Shown one piece after another: positions 1-4,307 of a stretch of 5,758 nt of DNA. The first letter of the stretch is position 1. The number at the start of each line of letters is the position of its first letter. Position numbers and translations under genes: made by a program. The DNA lies in NCBI GenBank assembly GCA_003449195.1, contig DMID01000192.1:1-5758 (forward strand), in the 5' to 3' direction. The notes below the pieces were generated by a model. The model was not told the DNA's origin and ran no database searches. It saw nothing but the letters and a program-made list of their open reading frames with translations. Source of the stretch: Lysobacteraceae bacterium. Lineage in GTDB: Bacteria; Pseudomonadota; Gammaproteobacteria; Xanthomonadales; Xanthomonadaceae.

Positions 1-875
1 CCGATGCTGACGCCATCGCCCAACTTGACCTCGCCTTCCAGGATGACGTTGGCATCGATCTGTACATCGCGACCAACCTTCACCGTACCGCGTTGATCAA
101 AGCGCGAAGGGTCCAGCAGACGCGCGCCCTGCTCGCACAGTGCCTTGGCCGCGCGCAGCTGCCAGGCGCGCTCCAGCTGCGACAGCTGCCACAGATCATT
201 CGCGCCTTCGGCTTCCTGCGCGTCGGCAAGCACGACGATGTCCGCAGCGGTGTATTCGGCCGCCGCCATCGCGAACACGTCGGTCAGGTAATACTCGTCC
301 TGTGCATTGTCGTTGGATAGGCGCGCCAGCCACTGCTTCAAGGCCACCGCATCGGCAACGATGATGCCGGTGTTGACCGTGCGGATGCGGCGCTGCTCCT
401 CGTCGGCATCCTTCTGTTCGACGATCGCGGCAACCCGGCCCTCCGGGTCACGGACGATGCGCCCGTAACCGCCGGGATCATGCGGCTCTGCCGCCAACAC
501 GGCCAGCCGGCCGGATGTGGCCAGCAAGGCGCGCAAGGTCTCCGGCCGGATCAGCGGCACGTCGCCGTACAGCACCAGCACGCGCGCCGCGTCGGGGATA
601 TCCGGCATCGCCTGCGCAAGCGCGTGGCCGGTACCGAGCTGGCGCGTCTGTTCGTCCCAGCGCAGGTCGGCATCGGCGGCAAACGCCGCCCGCACCTCCT
701 CGCCGCCGTGGCCGTAGACGATGTGCAGCGCGGCCGGTGCGAGCGCGCGCGCGGCCTCGATCACGTGCGCAAGCATCGGCCGCCCGGCCACCGGCTGCAG
801 CACCTTGGGCAGGGCCGATTTCATCCGCTTGCCTTCGCCGGCGGCAAGGATGACGACGTGCAAGGGTGCGCTCAT
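1..875 (-). CDS. glmU: Bifunctional UDP-GlcNAc pyrophosphorylase / GlcN-1-P acetyltransferase GlmU, N-terminal 291 residues (3' end outside window)
   Basis: GlmU acetylates glucosamine-1-phosphate and then uridylylates GlcNAc-1-phosphate, giving cytoplasmic UDP-GlcNAc for peptidoglycan and lipopolysaccharide. The reading frame is open from the ATG at 875 to the left edge, with no stop. The N-terminal Rossmann uridyltransferase domain is complete. It shows the nucleotide loop LAAGEGKRM (residues 10-18) followed by LPKVL with Lys24, then QLGTGH (79-84), YGDVPL with metal-binding Asp105 (103-108), GGYGRI (135-140), VEQKDA (152-157), NTG (168-170) and GAND with Asn226 (224-227). From about residue 262 the left-handed beta-helix hexapeptide repeats begin (VGRDVQIDANVILEGEV region); the rest of the acetyltransferase domain is cut off. 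The family is about 455 residues, so roughly 165 are missing. The 875 start fits the family N-terminus, has a GAGG at 886-889, and no in-frame ATG lies close upstream. The Lys at position 16 replaces the Thr of E. coli GlmU; I recall the same in Xanthomonas. Confidence 0.97.
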   Translation of the reverse strand, partial: MSAPLHVVILAAGEGKRMKSALPKVLQPVAGRPMLAHVIEAARALAPAALHIVYGHGGEEVRAAFAADADLRWDEQTRQLGTGHALAQAMPDIPDAARVLVLYGDVPLIRPETLRALLATSGRLAVLAAEPHDPGGYGRIVRDPEGRVAAIVEQKDADEEQRRIRTVNTGIIVADAVALKQWLARLSNDNAQDEYYLTDVFAMAAAEYTAADIVVLADAQEAEGANDLWQLSQLERAWQLRAAKALCEQGARLLDPSRFDQRGTVKVGRDVQIDANVILEGEVKLGDGVSI

Positions 876-958
876 CGGGGCGATGCCTCGTGTTTCAATG
901 AAAACATGGATTCTAAGCCAGTCACCCGCCGACCCCGCCGTTGCATGGACGCACATCG
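876..958. promoter_or_regulatory. Divergent glmU / gtrA-like intergenic region with a candidate glmU -10 box
   Basis: These 83 bp separate the divergently oriented glmU (minus) and gtrA-like gene (plus), so any local promoters for both must lie here or overlap the coding starts. On the minus strand the hexamer TAGAAT (910-915) matches the sigma70 -10 consensus at five of six bases and would give glmU a leader of roughly 25-30 nt. There is no good -35 at 17 bp spacing (that position reads GGCGGG). The central stretch 891-917 is clearly more AT-rich than its surroundings, as expected of promoter DNA. For the plus strand I see no convincing -35/-10 pair. This is inference from short motifs only. 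Confidence 0.3.
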
Positions 959-1342
959 ATGAGCCTGCTCCGGCAAGGGCGCGATTTCGTGTTGGTGGGG
1001 CTGGCCCAGTTGCTGCTGGACTGGGGCGTGTTCGTGCTCGCCAGTGCGTGTGCCGTGCCCGTCCCCGCCGCCAACCTGTGCGGCCGCGTGGCTGGTGCAC
1101 TGCTGGGTTTCTGGCTCAATGGACGGGTGACCTTTGCCGATGCGGGCCAGGCGCGGCTGGGATGGCACAGGTTCGCGCGCTTCCTGCCGCTATGGCTGCT
1201 GCTCACCGCCTGCAGCACCTTGCTGGTCGGCGTGGTGGGTGCACAGGCAGGCCTGCGCTGGGCGTGGCTGGCCAAACCCGTGGTCGAGGCCGGACTGGCC
1301 GCCGCCTCCTTCCTGCTTTGGCGGCATGTGGTTTATCGCTGA
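959..1342 (+). CDS. GtrA-like small four-helix membrane protein
   Basis: This 127-residue protein resembles the GtrA family (PF04138 type), small integral membrane proteins implicated in moving polyprenyl-phosphate-linked sugars across the inner membrane for O-antigen, teichoic acid or exopolysaccharide modification. Four hydrophobic segments are visible: about residues 10-32, 36-55, 72-94 and 101-123. The family signature shows as GFWLNGRVTF (50-59) after helix 2, as an Asp in helix 1 (LLLDWGVF, Asp21), and as an aromatic/Arg-rich end WRHVVYR (121-127) after helix 4. I chose the ATG at 959 because MSLLRQGRDF fits typical family N-termini; a TTG at 941 would add six residues. Neither start has a strong Shine-Dalgarno. 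The gene is transcribed against its neighbours, diverging from glmU and converging on atpC. Codon use is GC-rich at third positions like the neighbours, so recent transfer is not evident. The sugar substrate cannot be told from sequence; no glycosyltransferase partner lies in the window. Confidence 0.85.
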   Translation: MSLLRQGRDFVLVGLAQLLLDWGVFVLASACAVPVPAANLCGRVAGALLGFWLNGRVTFADAGQARLGWHRFARFLPLWLLLTACSTLLVGVVGAQAGLRWAWLAKPVVEAGLAAASFLLWRHVVYR

Positions 1343-1343
1343 A

Positions 1344-1370
1344 CATGGCGGCGTGCATCGACGCCGCATG
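1344..1370 (+). other. Hairpin just after the gtrA-like stop codon
   Basis: Two bases after the TGA of the gtrA-like gene, CATG(G)CGGCGT (1344-1354) pairs with ACGCCGCATG (1361-1370) around a 6-nt loop. This gives ten base pairs with a single bulged G at 1347/1348. It has no T-run, so it is not itself a canonical terminator. It could act as a 3' stabilising structure ahead of the terminator 27 nt further on. The function is inferred. Confidence 0.4.
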
Positions 1371-1396
1371 TCCGAAGCCTGCAATGGCCCGAATGA

Positions 1397-1423
1397 AAAA
1401 CGCCGGCCTCGTGCCGGCGTTTT
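1397..1423. terminator. Bidirectional intrinsic terminator between gtrA-like gene and atpC
   Basis: A perfect inverted repeat has arms AAAACGCCGGC (1397-1407) and GCCGGCGTTTT (1413-1423) around a 5-nt loop CTCGT. The GC core is 7 bp and each arm ends in an A/T-run. Read on the plus strand it ends in TTTT after the gtrA-like gene; read on the minus strand it ends in TTTTT (opposite 1396-1400), 30 nt past the atpC stop. It therefore fits rho-independent termination of both converging transcripts. The rest of the gap 1343-1452 holds only the smaller hairpin at 1344-1370 and no gene. Confidence 0.88.
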
Positions 1424-1452
1424 CGCAGACAGCCGCAGCGGGGCCGGGCACG

Positions 1453-1875
1453 TCAGTGCTTGAGCGTCTTGCGCAGGCGTTCGAGTGCCTGCAGCTGCAC
1501 CACGGCCTCGACCAGCTTGGCCTCGGCCTCGGCGACCTCCATCGCTTCGCTGCGGTTGGCGAGGATGCGCTCGGCTTCTTCCTTGGCCTTGCGCACGGCA
1601 GCCTCGTCGATGTCCTGCGCGCGGATCGCGGTATCGGCCAGCACGGTGACCACCTGCGGCTGCACCTCGAGGATGCCGCCGGAAATGGCGAAATCCAGCA
1701 CTTCGCCATTGGCCTGGGTCACCACCACCTTGCCCGGCTTGAGACGGGTGATCAGCGGCGCATGGCGCGGTGCGATGCCCAATTCGCCGACCTCGCCGGT
1801 AGCGACCACCAACGTGGCCTCACCGTGGAAGATCTGCTGTTCGGCGCTGACGATGTCGCAACGGATCGTGGTCAT
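1453..1875 (-). CDS. atpC: F1Fo ATP synthase epsilon subunit
   Basis: The epsilon subunit is the foot of the rotor: it couples gamma to the c-ring and can inhibit ATP hydrolysis by extending its C-terminal helices. The protein has 140 residues (E. coli has 139). It shows the N-terminal beta-sandwich (about 1-85) with GELGIAPRHAPLITRLKPG (30-48) and SGGILEVQPQVVTVLADTAI (65-84), then the helix-turn-helix domain (about 88-138), rich in Ala, Glu, Arg and Lys. In the second domain the segment IDEAAV (89-94) stands where E. coli has LDEARA, part of the proposed ATP-sensing motif; the Arg is absent. The start is supported by an AGGA six bases upstream (1882-1885). This is the last gene of the operon, 32 nt after atpD, with a terminator about 30 nt past its TGA stop. 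Confidence 0.98.
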   Translation of the reverse strand: MTTIRCDIVSAEQQIFHGEATLVVATGEVGELGIAPRHAPLITRLKPGKVVVTQANGEVLDFAISGGILEVQPQVVTVLADTAIRAQDIDEAAVRKAKEEAERILANRSEAMEVAEAEAKLVEAVVQLQALERLRKTLKH

Positions 1876-1881
1876 GGCGTG

Positions 1882-1885
1882 TCCT
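1882..1885 (-). promoter_or_regulatory. Ribosome binding site of atpC
   Basis: On the minus strand, AGGA lies 6 nt before the atpC ATG, inside the 32-nt atpD-atpC spacer. It supports independent initiation at 1875, since the two genes do not overlap. Confidence 0.65.
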
Positions 1886-1907
1886 GTAAGCCGGTTGATG
1901 CGGGCAC

Positions 1908-3335
1908 TCAGGCCTTCTCGAGCAGCTTCTTGCCCTTCTCGATGACGTCATCGATGGTGCCGGCGTAGAGGAACGCCTGCTCCGGCAGATGGTCGAACTC
2001 GCCGTCGAGGATGCCCTTGAAGCCGCGGATGGTTTCCTTCAGCGGCACGTACTTGCCCGGCACGCCGTTGAACACTTCGGCCACGTGGAACGGCTGGCTG
2101 AAGAAACGCTCGATCTTGCGCGCGCGGGCCACGGCCAGCTTGTCGTCCTCGGACAACTCGTCCATGCCGAGGATGGCGATGATGTCCTTCAGCTCCTTGT
2201 ACTTCTGCAAGGTCTGCTGGACGCGCTGGGCGGTGGTGTAATGCTCGTCGCCGATCACCAGCGGGTCCATCTGGCGGCTGGTCGAATCCAGCGGATCAAC
2301 CGCCGGATAGATGCCCAGCGAGGCGATGGCGCGCGACAGGCTCACCGTCGAGTCCAGGTGGGCGAAGGTGGTGGCCGGCGACGGGTCGGTGAAGTCGTCG
2401 GCGGGCACGTACACGGCCTGGATCGAGGTGATCGAACCGGTGCGGGTCGAGGTGATGCGCTCCTGCAGCACGCCCATTTCCTCGGCCAGGGTGGGCTGGT
2501 AGCCCACCGCCGACGGCATGCGGCCCAGCAGCGCCGACACTTCGGTACCGGCCAGCGTGTAGCGGTAGATGTTGTCGACGAAGAACAGCACGTCGCGGCC
2601 CTTGCCGTCGGCGCCCTTCTCGTCGCGGAAGTACTCGGCCATGGTCAGGCCGGTCAGGGCGACGCGCAGGCGGTTGCCCGGCGGCTCGTTCATCTGGCCG
2701 TAGACCATCGCCACCTTGGAGTCTTCCGGCTTCTCCACGTTGACGACCTTGGACTCGATCATCTCGTGGTAGAAGTCGTTGCCCTCGCGGGTACGCTCGC
2801 CGACGCCGGCAAACACCGACAGGCCGCTGTGCGCCTTGGCGATGTTGTTGATCAGCTCCATCATGTTGACGGTCTTGCCCACGCCGGCGCCGCCGAACAG
2901 GCCGACCTTGCCGCCCTTGGCGAACGGGCACATCAGGTCGATGACCTTGATGCCGGTTTCCAGCAGCTCGGCGGCCGAAGCCTGCTCGTCGAAGTCCGGA
3001 GCGGCGCGATGGATCTCCCACTGGTCGGAGGCCTTGATCGGGCCGGCCTCGTCGATGGCGTTGCCGAGCACGTCCATGATGCGGCCCAGCGTGCCGACGC
3101 CCACCGGCACCGAGATGCCCTTGCCGGTGGCCTGCACGGTCAGGTTGCGCTTCAGGCCGTCGGTGGAGCCCAGCGCGATCGTGCGGACCACGCCGTCGCC
3201 GAGCTGCTGCTGGACTTCCAGCGTGACGGCAGTGTTGTCGACCTTCAGCGCGTCGTACACCTTCGGCACCGACTCGCGCGGGAATTCGACGTCGACGACC
3301 GCGCCGATGATCTGAACGATCTTGCCCTGACTCAT
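1908..3335 (-). CDS. atpD: F1Fo ATP synthase beta subunit (catalytic)
   Basis: Beta carries the catalytic nucleotide sites of the alpha3-beta3 hexamer and makes ATP from ADP and phosphate as gamma rotates. The protein has 475 residues against 460 in E. coli. Visible in order: N-terminal crown barrel starting GKIVQIIGAVVDVEFP; Walker A GGAGVGKT (148-155, catalytic Lys154/Thr155); GVGERTREG with Glu180/Arg181; Walker B FFVDNIYR with Asp254 and Arg258; the adenine-pocket Tyr343 in GIYPAVDPLDSTSRQ; the lever DELSEDD (392-398), a form of DELSEED; and QPFHVAEVF (414-422). Relative to E. coli there are extra residues at about 196-207 (7 residues) and 240-245 (6 residues), which explain most of the additional length. 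The start at 3335 gives the family N-terminus MSQGKIVQ and has a strong GAGAGGA site. An in-frame candidate start 38 codons upstream would run into atpG and adds a basic tail with no family match. atpG lies 37 nt upstream and atpC 32 nt downstream. Confidence 0.99.
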   Translation of the reverse strand: MSQGKIVQIIGAVVDVEFPRESVPKVYDALKVDNTAVTLEVQQQLGDGVVRTIALGSTDGLKRNLTVQATGKGISVPVGVGTLGRIMDVLGNAIDEAGPIKASDQWEIHRAAPDFDEQASAAELLETGIKVIDLMCPFAKGGKVGLFGGAGVGKTVNMMELINNIAKAHSGLSVFAGVGERTREGNDFYHEMIESKVVNVEKPEDSKVAMVYGQMNEPPGNRLRVALTGLTMAEYFRDEKGADGKGRDVLFFVDNIYRYTLAGTEVSALLGRMPSAVGYQPTLAEEMGVLQERITSTRTGSITSIQAVYVPADDFTDPSPATTFAHLDSTVSLSRAIASLGIYPAVDPLDSTSRQMDPLVIGDEHYTTAQRVQQTLQKYKELKDIIAILGMDELSEDDKLAVARARKIERFFSQPFHVAEVFNGVPGKYVPLKETIRGFKGILDGEFDHLPEQAFLYAGTIDDVIEKGKKLLEKA

Positions 3336-3343
3336 TGCTGCAT

Positions 3344-3350
3344 TCCTCTC
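3344..3350 (-). promoter_or_regulatory. Strong Shine-Dalgarno of atpD
   Basis: On the minus strand, GAGAGGA ends 8 nt before the atpD ATG at 3335, an excellent match to the anti-Shine-Dalgarno with good spacing. It fixes the start at 3335 rather than the in-frame upstream candidate. A strong site fits the need for three beta subunits per gamma. Confidence 0.75.
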
Positions 3351-3372
3351 GTGAATTCGTTGATACGCGCGG

Positions 3373-4236
3373 TCAGACGGCAGCCGCGCCGCCGACGATT
3401 TCGGAAATTTCCTGGGTGATCGCCGCCTGACGCGCCTTGTTGTAGACAAGGTTCAGGGTGCCGATCAGCTTGTTGGCGTTGTCGCTGGCCGCCTTCATCG
3501 CGACCATGCGCGCGGCATGCTCGGACGCGATGTTTTCCAGCACGCCCTGGTACACCAGCGATTCCACGTAGCGGGTCAGCACATGGTCCAGCACCGTGCC
3601 CGCATCGGGTTCGTAGATGTAATCCCAGTCGTGCGAGGCAACCTGGGTCTCCGACGGCGGCAGCGGCAGCAGCTGGTCGAAGCTGGGCTTCTGCACCATC
3701 GTGTTGACGAAGCGGTTGTAGACGATGAAGACGCGGTCCACCTTGCCTTCGGTGTAGGCGTCCAGCATCACCTTGATCACGCCGATCAGCTGCTCCAGCT
3801 GCGGCGCGTCGCCGAGCCCGGCGATGCTGCCGACTACCGGCAGGCGGACATGGCGGAAGAACGCGCCGGCCTTCTGGCCGATGGTGACCACGTCGGCCTC
3901 CACACCCTTGCCCTGCCACTGGCGGATCTCGCCGAGCAGCTTGCGGAACATGTTGTTGTTGAGGCCGCCGGCCAGGCCGCGGTCGGAGGACACCACGATG
4001 TAGCCGACACGCTTGACCTCGTCGCGGCCGACCAGGAACGGATGCGGGTAATCAGTGTTGGCCTGGGCCAGATGGCCGATCACCTGCCGCATCGCCTGCG
4101 CGTACGGGCGCGATACCTTCATCCGGTCCTGCGCCTTGCGGATCTTCGCAGCCGAGACCATTTCCAGCGCACGCGTCACCTTGCGCGTGTTCTGGATGCT
4201 CTTGATCTTGCCCTTGATTTCGCGTCCGCTTGCCAT
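3373..4236 (-). CDS. atpG: F1Fo ATP synthase gamma subunit (rotor shaft)
   Basis: Gamma is the central shaft whose N- and C-terminal helices form a coiled coil inside the alpha3-beta3 ring; its rotation drives the binding changes in beta. The protein has 287 residues, the same as E. coli. The N-terminal helix carries GREIKGKIKSIQNTRKVTRA (4-23) and ALEMVSAAKIRKAQDRM (23-39). The Rossmann-like middle domain carries SDRGLAGGLN (84-93), where E. coli has a Cys in place of Ala89. The C-terminal helix carries ASEHAARMVAMKAASDNA (237-254) and YNKARQAAITQEISEIVGG (265-283). The start at 4236 gives the expected MASGREIK N-terminus; the preceding ACGAGAG is a weak Shine-Dalgarno. It lies between atpA (71-nt spacer) and atpD (37-nt spacer) in the standard operon order. 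Confidence 0.99.
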   Translation of the reverse strand: MASGREIKGKIKSIQNTRKVTRALEMVSAAKIRKAQDRMKVSRPYAQAMRQVIGHLAQANTDYPHPFLVGRDEVKRVGYIVVSSDRGLAGGLNNNMFRKLLGEIRQWQGKGVEADVVTIGQKAGAFFRHVRLPVVGSIAGLGDAPQLEQLIGVIKVMLDAYTEGKVDRVFIVYNRFVNTMVQKPSFDQLLPLPPSETQVASHDWDYIYEPDAGTVLDHVLTRYVESLVYQGVLENIASEHAARMVAMKAASDNANKLIGTLNLVYNKARQAAITQEISEIVGGAAAV

Positions 4237-4263
4237 GCTGCTCTCGTCTGCTTCAGGTCGTCG

Positions 4264-4307
4264 GCGCGGGCATCAGGCCCGCGCGCCGGAATGCGCCGTG
4301 GCGGCGC
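4264..4307 (-). other. Two tandem hairpins in the atpA-atpG spacer
   Basis: In the transcribed strand, GCGCCG-CCA-CGGCGC (4293-4307) can fold a 6-bp hairpin that starts directly after the atpA TAA. GCGCGGGC-CTGAT-GCCCGCGC (4264-4284) follows as a perfect 8-bp hairpin about 27 nt before the atpG ATG. Neither is followed by a T-run, so they are unlikely to be terminators. Intercistronic structure of this sort can stabilise mRNA or set relative translation; alpha and gamma are needed at 3:1. The role is inference. Confidence 0.5.

Noticed and set aside
1203..1709. A 168-codon minus-strand frame across the gtrA-like gene and atpC.
   Set aside because: It is out of frame with atpC, passes through the terminator, and is Arg/Pro/Ser-rich in the manner of GC-rich noise.
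721..1968. A 415-codon plus-strand open frame spanning glmU, gtrA-like, the terminator and atpC.
   Set aside because: It runs through four unrelated functional units including the intrinsic terminator, and two of the genes are certain on the other strand.
3332..3343. A three-codon mini-frame (Met-Gln-Gln-stop) whose TGA overlaps the atpD ATG, suggesting translational coupling.
   Set aside because: Its ATG follows the Shine-Dalgarno with no spacer, so initiation there is implausible; probably chance.
1989..3419. A 476-codon open frame on the plus strand, antisense to almost the whole of atpD.
   Set aside because: It mirrors atpD in GC-rich DNA, where stop codons are rare in the antisense frames. 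Its translation is low-complexity (His, Gly, Val, Leu, Asp rich) with no recognisable domain, while atpD itself is unmistakable.
3336..3449. An in-frame 38-codon N-terminal extension of atpD.
   Set aside because: It would overlap atpG, adds an Arg/Ser-rich tail not found in beta subunits, and the strong Shine-Dalgarno sits before the ATG at 3335.
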